Source: Prochlorococcus sp. AG-402-B19
GTDB lineage: Bacteria > Cyanobacteriota > Cyanobacteriia > PCC-6307 > Cyanobiaceae
DNA length: 64,000 bases
Assembly: GCA_003279615.1 (NCBI GenBank)
Contig: QCHM01000001.1
Location: 62,001 to 126,000, forward strand
Direction: 5' to 3'
The translations under genes were made by a program, and so were the position numbers. Below the pieces are notes generated by a model. It saw nothing but the letters and a program-made list of their open reading frames with translations, was not told where the DNA came from and did no database searches. Each line of letters starts with the position of its first letter. Position 1 is the stretch's first letter. Positions 9,148 through 17,763 of the stretch are shown in pieces.

Positions 9148-9863
9148 AGTGCTTATTGGTTATTACCATTAATGATAATCTATAACTTATATTCCTATGT
9201 GAAATTGTTTATTTATTTGTAATGAAAAAAAACTTTTATTGCATCAGAAGAGCTTCAATTAGCAATGATTGCATTGGCTTTGTACTTTTTTGACTATTCT
9301 TCCAATAATCTAATAGAAATTAGAAAATAATATAACTTGATATAATTCACTATTAGTTTAATTGTATCAAGTTGAAAAGTATGAAATCATGGTTGGGAAT
9401 AATTTAAAATATTAAAGGAGCTGATTAGCCATCATTTTCTCTGTTCTGGTTCTTTTAGAGGCAAATTGTAAGAATGGAAATATGATCGATCTTTCCATCA
9501 AAAACTAAAATTACGTTATCAATCTCTAATACTTCTTTCTAACTTTTAAAAAGCCCAAAATATCTTTAGTCAAATCTAAAAAGTCATTCATTTTCTAGAA
9601 AAAACGATTTATGGCAGTTAAGTTGAAACATCCTGAACTTGGGACAACTGTTGATGATTGTTTGGAGAAATATTGCAGTTGAAATGGAACATCCTTGATG
9701 TCAACTTGGTCGGTAACTGCGACAATAAAAACAGGTATTCCATCTCTAGGTCGTTAGATGGACCAGTCATCGATCAGAGGTAATCTTTGAAACTCGCTAC
9801 CCGTTACACTTGGACCATAGTGCTGGGAAGAGTTCTCAAGAAAATCAAGCGTAAATTAAAGAA
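9148..9863. other. Gene-poor stretch of about 715 bp
   Basis: No convincing gene is visible here. It contains a strong hairpin at 9334-9373 and an imperfect duplication (9621-9650 and 9677-9717). The only ORFs are very short, for example 9611-9682, starting MAVKLKHPELG and ending after 23 codons. It could hold a non-coding RNA or decayed coding DNA. Confidence 0.55.
9334..9373. repeat. Strong isolated inverted repeat (hairpin)
   Basis: AACTTGATATAATT at 9334-9347 pairs with AATTGTATCAAGTT at 9360-9373, giving 14 bp with one G-T pair around a 12-nt loop. No T-tract follows on either strand, so it does not look like a simple terminator. It lies in the 715-bp gene-poor stretch. Confidence 0.7.
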
Positions 9864-9933
9864 GGCGGCACCCAGATTCGAACTGGGGATAAAGGATTTG
9901 CAATCCTCTGCCTTACCACTTGGCCATGCCGCC
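9864..9933 (-). tRNA. trnC: tRNA-Cys (GCA)
   Basis: The minus strand folds as a complete 70-nt tRNA. Acceptor strands GGCGGCA and TGCCGCC pair, the D-arm is GCC-AAGTGGTAA-GGC, the anticodon loop TTGCAAA holds GCA, and the T-arm is CCCAG-TTCGAAT-CTGGG. No CCA is encoded. The LpxB-related reading frame begins on the opposite strand immediately beside it. Confidence 0.97.
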
Positions 9934-11211
9934 AAAAATGAAATTTCCATTTCCAACTCAAATCGTATCAGTCAAGCTGAACAAAGTCTTTTCTTTATTA
10001 GCAATGGTCACGGAGAAGATACGATTGCTTGCAAAGTCATAGAGGCTCTTCATGCAATAAATCCAGATTTTCCCCAAGAAGTTCTGCCACTTGTTGGAGA
10101 AGGAAAAGCATTTGACAAGTTTATAAATGATGGCTGGCTGTCTAGAATGGGTTTTTCAACATTTTTACCAAGTGGTGGATTTAGTAATCAGAGTGTGAGT
10201 GGGCTAGTTTTAGATTTAAAAGCAGGGTTATTGATCAGTTTGTGGAGGCAATGGCTCCTGATTTATAAGTCAGCAAGAGAGGGGAGGATTATAGTTGCAG
10301 TAGGAGATTTATTACCGCTGTTTTTGGCTTGGGCTAGTGGTGCAGATTATTTTTTTATTGGCACCCCTAAAAGTGATTACACATGGACAAGTGGTCCAAG
10401 ATTCTCGTTGAGTGATTATTACCATCGCTTAAAAGGAACTGAGTGGGATCCATGGGAATATTTGTTGATGCGATCTAATCGTTGCAAGATGGTTGCAGTA
10501 AGAGACAAAATCACTGCTAGAGGGTTAAGAAATCATCGTGTAGCAGCAGTTTCGCCAGGCAATCCGATGATGGATGGTTTTACTCAGTCAGAATGTCCCA
10601 GTTATTTTGAAACAAATAGAAGATTAATTTTGTTGTGCGGAAGTCGCTTGCCTGAGGCCTATCAGAATTTTAAAAAACTTTTAATTGCAGTTCAGCTGAT
10701 TCAAATCTCATCTTCGATGGCAGTATTTGTGCCTTTAAGTTCTTCTTCAATGAGTCAAAAAATAGAATCGATATTGATTGAGCTAGGTTTTAAACCTACT
10801 TATGAATCTTTAAGTGATCTGGGTATTTCGGGGATATGGAAAAAACAATCATTACTTGTTGTAATTGGCTTTAATCAATTTTCTTCTTGGGCCAAGTGGG
10901 GTGAAGTAGGAGTAGCTAATGCAGGAACAGCTACAGAACAATTAGTAGGTTTAGGTATTCCATGTGTGTCTTTGCCTGGTAGAGGACCTCAATTTAATTT
11001 CAAGTTTGCTTCGCGACAAAGTCGCTTACTAGGAGGAGCGGTAACTATTTCGAAAGGTTATGAAACTCTCGCAAGAAAAGTGGAGTTTTTATTAAATTTT
11101 GATTGTGATAGAGCTTCTATTGGGTTGAAAGGATCTAAACGAATGGGGCCTGAAGGTGGAAGTTATTCTATAGCACGGATGATTGCGACTAAATTGTCTC
11201 AGGGTTCATGA
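9898..11211 (+). CDS. LpxB-related (lipid-A-disaccharide synthase-like) cyanobacterial protein; start uncertain
   Basis: This protein belongs to a cyanobacterial family weakly related to the glycosyltransferase LpxB, especially at the C-terminus. Conserved points are the N-terminal LFFISNGHGEDTIA, VAVGDLLPLFLAW, the VSPGNPMMDGF segment and the late AGTATEQLVGLGIPCVSLPGRGPQF, which fits a GT-B nucleotide-sugar site. Its acceptor is unknown. The frame is open back to TTG 9787 but passes through the tRNA-Cys. In-frame conventional starts are TTG 9787, GTG 9820 and TTG 9898, the last lying inside the tRNA. After the tRNA only ATT codons (9943, 9949) precede the conserved region. I list 9898 as the closest conventional start, but the true one may be an ATT. 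Confidence 0.8.
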   Translation: MQSSALPLGHAAKNEISISNSNRISQAEQSLFFISNGHGEDTIACKVIEALHAINPDFPQEVLPLVGEGKAFDKFINDGWLSRMGFSTFLPSGGFSNQSVSGLVLDLKAGLLISLWRQWLLIYKSAREGRIIVAVGDLLPLFLAWASGADYFFIGTPKSDYTWTSGPRFSLSDYYHRLKGTEWDPWEYLLMRSNRCKMVAVRDKITARGLRNHRVAAVSPGNPMMDGFTQSECPSYFETNRRLILLCGSRLPEAYQNFKKLLIAVQLIQISSSMAVFVPLSSSSMSQKIESILIELGFKPTYESLSDLGISGIWKKQSLLVVIGFNQFSSWAKWGEVGVANAGTATEQLVGLGIPCVSLPGRGPQFNFKFASRQSRLLGGAVTISKGYETLARKVEFLLNFDCDRASIGLKGSKRMGPEGGSYSIARMIATKLSQGS

Positions 11212-11268
11212 TTCGGTGTAATCTAATAAAAGATTTCTTATGAAGATTTTCTAGTAAAACATCTGCAT

Positions 11269-11538
11269 ATGCCACTAATTGAAGATCATCATTATCTTAA
11301 AATATGCGCTCAATTAGCATCTACTTTAAGTATCAGTATTGCAGCCGCTCGAAGAAAAGTAGAGGTAGCAGCAGCTAAAGAAGGAAAAAAAGATTTGCAA
11401 TCAAGAAAAGAAATTGCTCAAAAGATCCTAGATCAAACTATTGAAGATGATAAAAAACATAGTGATTCCGCTTCAGCATCTTTTGATCAATTATTAAAGG
11501 CTCTAAAAGAAGAAGAAAATTTTATGCTCGAGGATTAA
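11269..11538 (+). CDS. Conserved hypothetical protein, 89 aa
   Basis: This is a small, charged, almost entirely helical protein without cysteines, signal or membrane segment. It contains ICAQLASTLSISIAAARRKVEVAAAKEGKKD followed by an acidic tail ending FMLED. I know no function for it. It starts 57 bp after the LpxB-related gene in the same direction and is convergent with the RNase D-like gene, 22 bp away. Confidence 0.7.
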   Translation: MPLIEDHHYLKICAQLASTLSISIAAARRKVEVAAAKEGKKDLQSRKEIAQKILDQTIEDDKKHSDSASASFDQLLKALKEEENFMLED

Positions 11539-11560
11539 TGGATTTTTAGATTTAAAAAAT

Positions 11561-12205
11561 TTAGTGATCAAAAATATTGGTAAATCTTTTTCTATCCAGT
11601 TCGGAAAAAACGGGGATACATTGAAAACATTTTTTAGTTAATTCCCATCTATCTTCACGTTTGAGCATCCCTTCCAGCTTTCGTTTTGCTTCGAGTAAAT
11701 ATCTAACATCATTTGCCGCATAGATTAGTTGTTTATCGCTTAGATCTCCAACTTTTCCCCAGTCACTACTTTGAGCTTGCTTATCTAATTCTATGCCAAC
11801 TGTTTCCATTACGACTTCTTTTAGGCCATGCCTAGGACTATATGTTCTTCCTATTTTACTTGCGATTTTTGTACAAAAAATTGGATTCACCTCAATATTT
11901 AAATTACTTGCCAATGCAGCTACATCAAATCTTGCAAAATGAAACACTTTTTCAATTGTTGGTTTCTCGAAAATAGATTTTAGATTTGGGGCTGAATGTT
12001 GATTTCTTTCTACGCGAATACATATAACATTATCTAATTCATCACATATTTGTATTAAACATAGCCTGTCTCTTCCATGAATTAATCCCATGGCTTCTGT
12101 GTCAACGGCTAAAGCAGAGGATTTGCGTAAAGCAATTTCAGTTTCATTATCTATGTCCTTATCAAAGATTTTGAAAGTTGCAGGCTCGTCAATTTTGCGT
12201 GGCAT
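11561..12205 (-). CDS. RNase D-like 3'-5' exonuclease
   Basis: This DEDD-family 3'-5' exonuclease of 214 aa consists of the catalytic domain only, without the HRDC domains of full-length RNase D. Exo I is AVDTEAMGL, Exo II is the VFHFARFDVAAL segment, and Exo III is YAANDVRYLLEAK with the Tyr/Asp pair of the DEDDy type. Its likely role is RNA 3'-end trimming. The start is ATG 12205 (MPRKIDEPATF). Confidence 0.88.
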   Translation of the reverse strand: MPRKIDEPATFKIFDKDIDNETEIALRKSSALAVDTEAMGLIHGRDRLCLIQICDELDNVICIRVERNQHSAPNLKSIFEKPTIEKVFHFARFDVAALASNLNIEVNPIFCTKIASKIGRTYSPRHGLKEVVMETVGIELDKQAQSSDWGKVGDLSDKQLIYAANDVRYLLEAKRKLEGMLKREDRWELTKKCFQCIPVFSELDRKRFTNIFDH

Positions 12206-12411
12206 AACAAATTTAATGGAAATTTAATTAAATGGTTAATGAATCTGATCAATTCTAATGCTTTCAATAAATTTTTTTTTAGCTAATTAAATCCTTCATT
12301 TTACTTTATCTAATATTTTTCATGATATTTTCCAGTTTTTATTTTCTTGCAGCTCACTTTTGTAGCTATGTTTTCCATAACAATTAAAATAAAACTGATC
12401 GTATTTTTGAG

Positions 12412-12969
12412 ATGCAATCTGCATTCTCCTCAACTTTATTTCTCACTATCCTATTAGCTATAGGGTTGGTGTTTTTCCTAAGAGCGGCGAGTAAGGACCG
12501 TACAACAATTGTCGATGTTCAGTCTCCTTTGCCTCCTCTGGAGGTTTTGAACGGAGTTAGTTTTTGGTTGGAAAAACGAGGTTGGAAAAAAAATGGAGGA
12601 AATGCTGAAGAAAAATTGTTGATTTTTAATGGCAGTGTTGCTTCTAGTACTTTTTTGGTAATCTTTTTATCTTGTCTGGGAGGTCTTGGCTCAGCCTGTT
12701 TGGGTTTGGTTTTGATTCAGCTTTACCCTGCCTTGAGTTGGTGGCCTTTACTTCTGGCTTCATTAGGAGCACCACTAGCTGGAATCATTTATCGTATTAA
12801 ATCCAAACGAGAGGAATCATTAGAGCTGAAGTTGTTAAGTTCAGAATTATCTAATATCAGTATTTTACGAATTAAAGCTCATCGGGATGAGTTAATAGCT
12901 ATTCAGTTGGAACTATCTGAAAGTCTTCAGCTTAGTAGCGAAAATTCTCTACTTTCTTCTCCAATTTAA
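12412..12969 (+). CDS. Cofactor assembly of complex C subunit B (CCB-like) membrane protein
   Basis: This 185-aa membrane protein resembles the CCB2/CCB4 family (DUF2930), which helps attach haem ci to cytochrome b6 of the b6f complex. It has an N-terminal membrane helix at about residues 5-25 and a two-helix hairpin at about 80-125 (STFLVIFLSCLGGLGSACLG; WWPLLLASLGAPLAGIIY). A soluble C-terminal domain beginning RIKSKREES follows. Assignment rests on remembered family features. Its neighbourhood is not informative. Confidence 0.65.
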   Translation: MQSAFSSTLFLTILLAIGLVFFLRAASKDRTTIVDVQSPLPPLEVLNGVSFWLEKRGWKKNGGNAEEKLLIFNGSVASSTFLVIFLSCLGGLGSACLGLVLIQLYPALSWWPLLLASLGAPLAGIIYRIKSKREESLELKLLSSELSNISILRIKAHRDELIAIQLELSESLQLSSENSLLSSPI

Positions 12970-12978
12970 TTATTTCTT

Positions 12979-13755
12979 GTGGTAAAAAAACGAATATTAA
13001 ATATTTTGTGCTTTACAGTACTTTCTTCTTTTTTTTATGTTTTTTCAAAACTATATTATCTCAAGCATTATTATCATATTGACGATCTTGGTTTGCTCAT
13101 TGGAGCCAGGTCAGAGTTATCAGCTCACTGGATTGGTATTAAAGATGTAAACAAAGATATTCCTATTTTGATTTTAGCTGGTCATGCAGATTCTCAGGGG
13201 TTGGCTGGTTCTGGGACTCCTGGTGAGGCAGTTGATAAGTTTGGTTTAAATCCAATGGATCCTAATATTAGTGATGAACTATTTTGGAATTTACGATTAC
13301 AAAAATCAATTGTTCAACTCGGCAAAATTAAAGGGTTAAATATCAAATCTTATGACCCAGGGATAAGAAATATTGATGATGCTAATGATCCGAGAACTAA
13401 TTGGTCAGTAGGAGAAAAATTTGCAAAAAATGGTGGATATGTAATTGAGATTCACTTTGATTCATACGGTGAATATGGTGTTGGGTCAGGATTGATTCCA
13501 TCTTTCGTTGATACACCAAATAAGATAGATGAATCAATAGCAAAAAAATTTGGACGTTTTCCTATTTTATTTAGAGGGGGCTTGGGTGCTCCAAGAAGGC
13601 AAATAAGAATTCTTGAAATTGGAAAACTAGAGGGTTCACTAGAAAATAATCTCAGAAATTTAAAAACTCGGCAAAGAACAATCAGGTTCCTATCAGATCA
13701 AATAGTTCAGGCTTTTTTAAATGGAATAAATAATCTGTCGTCATCTAATCCATAG
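12979..13755 (+). CDS. N-acetylmuramoyl-L-alanine amidase-like (Amidase_3-type) membrane-anchored protein
   Basis: The 258-aa protein has an N-terminal membrane anchor or signal ([19 protein letters not shown]). The remainder contains residues in the order expected for a zinc amidase: LAGHADS (His), TPGEAV (Glu), VIEIHFDS (His) and [10 protein letters not shown] (late catalytic-type Glu). This suggests a periplasmic peptidoglycan amidase, although overall similarity to classical AmiC is weak. It starts at GTG 12979, 9 bp after the CCB-like gene, and its end overlaps the convergent hemF by 11 bp. Confidence 0.6.
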   Translation: MVKKRILNILCFTVLSSFFYVFSKLYYLKHYYHIDDLGLLIGARSELSAHWIGIKDVNKDIPILILAGHADSQGLAGSGTPGEAVDKFGLNPMDPNISDELFWNLRLQKSIVQLGKIKGLNIKSYDPGIRNIDDANDPRTNWSVGEKFAKNGGYVIEIHFDSYGEYGVGSGLIPSFVDTPNKIDESIAKKFGRFPILFRGGLGAPRRQIRILEIGKLEGSLENNLRNLKTRQRTIRFLSDQIVQAFLNGINNLSSSNP

Positions 13756-14791
13756 CGTGATGCGGACGACATTTTTCTTCCAGTGATAAATCGGTGAACC
13801 AATCTTGGGGTTTGGTAAATACATCTGTCAGTAAGGATTCACGTGAGTTCTTCTCTGGTTTAAATCCATACTCCCATCTTGCCAAAGGCGGTAATGACAT
13901 CAAAATTGACTCTGTCCTTCCATTCGTTTGCAAGCCAAAAATGGTTCCTCTATCCCATACAAGATTGAATTCAGCATATCTACCCCGCCTATACAGTTGA
14001 AAGTCTCTTTCTTTGGTTGAATAGCTTTTATTTTTGCGTTTTTTTATGATTGGCTCATACGATGGTAGAAATGCCTGACCGCAAGCTTTCGCCAGAGCAA
14101 AAAGGTCCTCCCAATTCAATGAATTCTTCCCTATCTCTTTTGAAATGTTTGAGGCCTTCCCATTGACGTTTTGTCCTTTATAGAGCAATCCAGATCCATC
14201 TTGATAGTCATAAAAAATGCCCCCAACTCCTCTTGTCTCATTCCTATGTTTTAGAAAGAAATATTCGTCGCACCATGGTTTGAACACCTTATGAAGATCT
14301 GTATTGATTGTGTCACAAGCGGCTTTATGACATGAGTGAAAGTGACGAGTGTCAGACAGGTATGGATAAAAAGGGGTTAGATCTGCCCCCCCTCCAAACC
14401 ACCAAACAGGACCTGCCTCGAAATATCTATAATTAAGATGAACAGTTGGGATGTAAGGACTTTTGGGGTGAAGAACCATTGAGGTTCCTGTGGCGAACCA
14501 AGAATGTCCTTTTGCTTCAGGCCTCTGGTTAATGATGGAAGGTGGAAGTTCATTTCCATGTACTTCCGAAAAATTGACCCCTCCCTGTTCTAGGATTTTT
14601 CCGTCTTTTAAGACTCTTGAGCGTCCACCTCCACCTTCCGGTCTCTCCCAAGATTCTTCTAAAAATTTACCTTCTCCATCAATAGCCTCTAGGCCTGCAC
14701 AAATTTCATCTTGCAGCCCTAAAACAAGCTTTTTGGCTCGATCTCTGGAATTTTTCGCCGGTAAATTGGCTTTATCTTGTGAGGAGGACAA
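13745..14791 (-). CDS. hemF: Oxygen-dependent coproporphyrinogen III oxidase
   Basis: It decarboxylates coproporphyrinogen III to protoporphyrinogen IX with O2, supplying haem and chlorophyll synthesis. The length of 348 aa is typical. Motifs include [13 protein letters not shown], the GNELPPS segment, [42 protein letters not shown] and [16 protein letters not shown]. It is divergent from the Mrp-type gene, with 180 bp between the starts. Confidence 0.96.
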   Translation of the reverse strand: MSSSQDKANLPAKNSRDRAKKLVLGLQDEICAGLEAIDGEGKFLEESWERPEGGGGRSRVLKDGKILEQGGVNFSEVHGNELPPSIINQRPEAKGHSWFATGTSMVLHPKSPYIPTVHLNYRYFEAGPVWWFGGGADLTPFYPYLSDTRHFHSCHKAACDTINTDLHKVFKPWCDEYFFLKHRNETRGVGGIFYDYQDGSGLLYKGQNVNGKASNISKEIGKNSLNWEDLFALAKACGQAFLPSYEPIIKKRKNKSYSTKERDFQLYRRGRYAEFNLVWDRGTIFGLQTNGRTESILMSLPPLARWEYGFKPEKNSRESLLTDVFTKPQDWFTDLSLEEKCRPHHAMD

Positions 14792-14971
14792 AATTAATTT
14801 TATTTTTCTTTCTTTAGAAAACTACTTTCAAATGATGCAAATTTCACATCAATATTGGAAAAGTTTGTATTGCGAATAGTTTTTACTTATTACCAAACCC
14901 CATATCATTCGATAAGGAAGTGGAAATTGTGTAGTTTTTTTCACTATTATCAAGTGTATTAGAAATTAAGA

Positions 14972-16057
14972 ATGACAACCAACGAGAAGGTTTTAACGGC
15001 TTTTGATTCAGTCAAAGATGTGGGGAGTGGGAGATCTATAACTGATTTGGGATGGCTAAAAATAATTTCAGTAACACAACAGAAAATAGTTGTCAGACTG
15101 ACCCTCCCTGATTTTGCTCAAGCGCAGAGAGAGCGAATTGCTAATGAGATTAGAGAAAGCATTAAGTCTTTGAAGGATATAGAAGAAGTTCAAATTGAAA
15201 TAGGCAATTCATTACCATCTGACCAGGCTCCTATTGGTAAAGCTGGACATGGTGGTCAAGCTCAAGGATTAAACCCCATACCAAATGTGAAAAATGTTCT
15301 TGCTATTAGTAGTGGTAAAGGAGGTGTTGGAAAAACTACAATTGCCGTTAATTTGGCATGTGCACTTGGGCAAAAGGGTTTTAAGGTTGGTTTGCTGGAT
15401 GCTGATATCTATGGACCCAATACTCCTTATATGCTTGGTGTAAGTGAAATAACTCCTGAAGTCAGTGGTTCAGGTTCTGATCAAAAGATTATTCCCATTG
15501 AAACCTGTGGCATCGGTATGGTTTCAATGGGATTATTAATTGATCAGAATCAGCCAGTAATTTGGCGTGGACCAATGTTGAATGGAATTATTCGGCAATT
15601 TTTATATCAAGCGTCTTGGGGAGAACGTGATTTTTTGATAGTAGATCTTCCTCCTGGAACCGGAGATGCTCAACTTTCATTGGCTCAAGCAGTGCCTATG
15701 GCAGGTGTAATGATCGTTACGACTCCTCAAAATGTATCTCTTCAGGACTCAAGAAGAGGGTTAGCAATGTTTAAACAAATGAATATTCCTATCATTGGAG
15801 TGATTGAAAATATGACGTATTTTATTCCTCCGGATCAACCGAAAAAATCATATGAGATTTTTGGCTCAGGTGGAGGTAATCAATTAGCTAAAGAGAATAA
15901 TGTTCCTTTACTTGCGCAGGTGCCAATTGAATCAGATATTTATTCTGGTACAGGTAAGGATCTTCCAGTTGTTCATACATCTAGAGATTCAATAACTGCA
16001 AAAGTTTTTTTAGAACTTGCTAGAACTGTATGTAATTCACTATCTGTTAAACATTAA
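14972..16057 (+). CDS. mrp: Mrp/ApbC-type P-loop iron-sulfur carrier ATPase
   Basis: This 361-aa protein has an N-terminal DUF59/MIP18-like domain (about residues 1-90) and a ParA/Mrp ATPase domain with the deviant Walker A SGKGGVGKTT near residues 114-123, LDADIYGPNTP, and the VDLPPGTGDAQLSL Walker B. Family members carry or insert Fe-S clusters, for example into photosystem I. The C-terminal CxxC found in many Mrp proteins is replaced by FIPPDQPKKSY, so cluster binding must differ if it occurs. rodA starts 9 bp downstream, in the same direction. Confidence 0.92.
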   Translation: MTTNEKVLTAFDSVKDVGSGRSITDLGWLKIISVTQQKIVVRLTLPDFAQAQRERIANEIRESIKSLKDIEEVQIEIGNSLPSDQAPIGKAGHGGQAQGLNPIPNVKNVLAISSGKGGVGKTTIAVNLACALGQKGFKVGLLDADIYGPNTPYMLGVSEITPEVSGSGSDQKIIPIETCGIGMVSMGLLIDQNQPVIWRGPMLNGIIRQFLYQASWGERDFLIVDLPPGTGDAQLSLAQAVPMAGVMIVTTPQNVSLQDSRRGLAMFKQMNIPIIGVIENMTYFIPPDQPKKSYEIFGSGGGNQLAKENNVPLLAQVPIESDIYSGTGKDLPVVHTSRDSITAKVFLELARTVCNSLSVKH

Positions 16058-16066
16058 TTTAGATTA

Positions 16067-17338
16067 ATGATTGATTTAGGTCGTAAGAAAATATCTACGT
16101 TGAAATTAGTTAGAAATAAAAAATTTTGGAAAAATGTAGATTATATAATTTGGATTGCACCTATTATTTTAGTACATTTATCTTGTTTCTTAATTGCTAG
16201 TACTCAAAGGAAACTTGGAATAGCGGATTGGTATCAACATGCAATAATGGCCTATATCGGTTCTTTATTTGTTTATATCTTAGCTCAATTACCTTTACAA
16301 GATATACGTAAATATATAATGCCAATATATTTTATTACATTATTAACGCTAGTATATGTTAACTTTAGTGGCACCTCTGCTTTGGGTGCACAAAGATGGT
16401 TGACTTTTGCTGGTTTTAATATTCAACCATCAGAGTTTGCAAAAATATCTCTAATACTTGTCTTGGCTTCTATTTTAGATCAAAAAAGATTTGGTGGATT
16501 GTCTCATTTAATTAAACCCTTATTAGTTTCTATTCTTCCTTGGATTTTGGTTTTTATACAACCTGATCTGGGAACATCTCTTGTTTTTGGGGCAATACTT
16601 CTTGGGATGTTGTATTGGTCAGGTATGCCATACGAGTGGGCAGTTATTATTTTTGCTACTTTAGTGACAGGATTATTTGCATGCTTATATCAAATTGGAC
16701 TTATTTTTTGGATTCCTTTAATTGGTTTTTTAGCATATAAAGCTTTACCAAGAAAAAAAATATTAACATTATTTGTTATTCTATTTCATTCATTTATAGC
16801 AAAAATTACACCTTGGTTTTGGGAGAATATTTTAAAAGATTATCAAAAAGATCGCCTGATTATTTTCATTGATCCCAGTCAAGATCCATTAGGTGGTGGA
16901 TATCATTTGCTTCAAAGTAAAATTGGTATCGGATCTGGGGGTTTGATTGGCACAGGTCTCATGCAAGGCCAACTAACTAAATTGAAATTTATACCAGAAC
17001 AACACACTGATTTTATTTTTAGTGCTCTTGGTGAAGAGACAGGTTTTGTCGGCACTTTATTAGTTATATGTTTATTTTTTATTCTAATTTTTCGACTAAT
17101 AAAAATAGCCCACGAGGCGCGTACTGATTTTGAATCTTTAGTTGTTATAGGAATAGCTTCAATGTTTATTTTTCAGATTATGGTGAATATATTTATGACT
17201 ATTGGACTAGGACCTGTAACTGGCATTCCACTGCCTTTTATGAGCTATGGTAGAACTTCATTGTTTGTTAATTTTATAAGCTTAGGCTTTTGTTTGTCTG
17301 TTTCTAGACGGGGTCAATCCACAAGAAAAAATCTATAA
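16067..17338 (+). CDS. rodA: Rod-shape determining SEDS glycosyltransferase
   Basis: This is a 423-aa integral membrane peptidoglycan polymerase of the RodA/FtsW family. About ten hydrophobic helices are visible. SEDS motifs are GAQRWL, FNIQPSEFAK, FIQPDLGTSLVFG, a QSKIGIGSGGLIGTGLM loop, FIPEQHTDFIFSALGEE and the final PLPFMSYGRTS. The extracytoplasmic Asp of QPDLGTS is the expected catalytic residue. RodA rather than FtsW is chosen from remembered similarity and the short N-terminus. Confidence 0.9.
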   Translation: MIDLGRKKISTLKLVRNKKFWKNVDYIIWIAPIILVHLSCFLIASTQRKLGIADWYQHAIMAYIGSLFVYILAQLPLQDIRKYIMPIYFITLLTLVYVNFSGTSALGAQRWLTFAGFNIQPSEFAKISLILVLASILDQKRFGGLSHLIKPLLVSILPWILVFIQPDLGTSLVFGAILLGMLYWSGMPYEWAVIIFATLVTGLFACLYQIGLIFWIPLIGFLAYKALPRKKILTLFVILFHSFIAKITPWFWENILKDYQKDRLIIFIDPSQDPLGGGYHLLQSKIGIGSGGLIGTGLMQGQLTKLKFIPEQHTDFIFSALGEETGFVGTLLVICLFFILIFRLIKIAHEARTDFESLVVIGIASMFIFQIMVNIFMTIGLGPVTGIPLPFMSYGRTSLFVNFISLGFCLSVSRRGQSTRKNL

Positions 17339-17763
17339 TTTGCTTCTATTTAGAAGCTTGGTCTACTGCTTTTAGAAAAGTCTTGAATTAGAGACTATGT
17401 GTTTTAAATCTCAGTTAAATTAATTTGTAAATAGCATCTTGAGGTCAAGTTTATCCTTCATGTAAAGGAAGGAATCCTCACTATCAGGCAAACATGAATC
17501 TCTCTAATGTATTAAAAATGATTTTCAATGCATTTCACTTCTCTAATTTCTATGTAAACCCTAGTGCATATATTAGCTAGGTCTGTTTTAACTCATTGCA
17601 CCAATAAGACTTTTTTGCTTCTTGGATCAATTGATTGAGAGATCTCAAATCAATTATGAGTAAGAAATAGAAAGAAAAAGATTTTTCCTTGAAATTTTAG
17701 CTCTTCCTTCTATGATTTTTTACCCTTTAAAATCTAATTATATAAATAGTTTTAAAGGAATTC
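17339..17763. other. 425-bp intergenic region with several small hairpins
   Basis: No ORF of substance is visible. Small perfect stems are GCTTCT/AGAAGC at 17342-17357, TCCTTC/GAAGGA at 17454-17473 and CCTAG/CTAGG at 17560-17581. The region separates rodA from the histidine kinase and probably contains the promoter for the kinase. An unrecognised small RNA is possible. Confidence 0.5.
17342..17357 (+). terminator. Hairpin just behind rodA, terminator-like without T-tract
   Basis: GCTTCT-ATTT-AGAAGC forms a perfect 6-bp stem three bases after the rodA stop codon. The following bases (TTGGTC) are not a T-tract, so it may stabilise the 3' end rather than terminate transcription. Confidence 0.35.

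Noticed and set aside
9611..9682. 23-codon ORF (MAVKLKHPELG...) as a small protein
   Set aside because: It is too short, lacks a clear ribosome-binding site and lies in a partly duplicated non-coding stretch.
9787..9897. N-terminal extension of the LpxB-related frame from TTG 9787
   Set aside because: It runs through the complete tRNA-Cys on the other strand and gives a basic peptide unlike the family's N-terminus.
17339..17763. 6S RNA or another named cyanobacterial RNA in the rodA-kinase gap
   Set aside because: I could not match a known consensus; only small isolated stems are visible.
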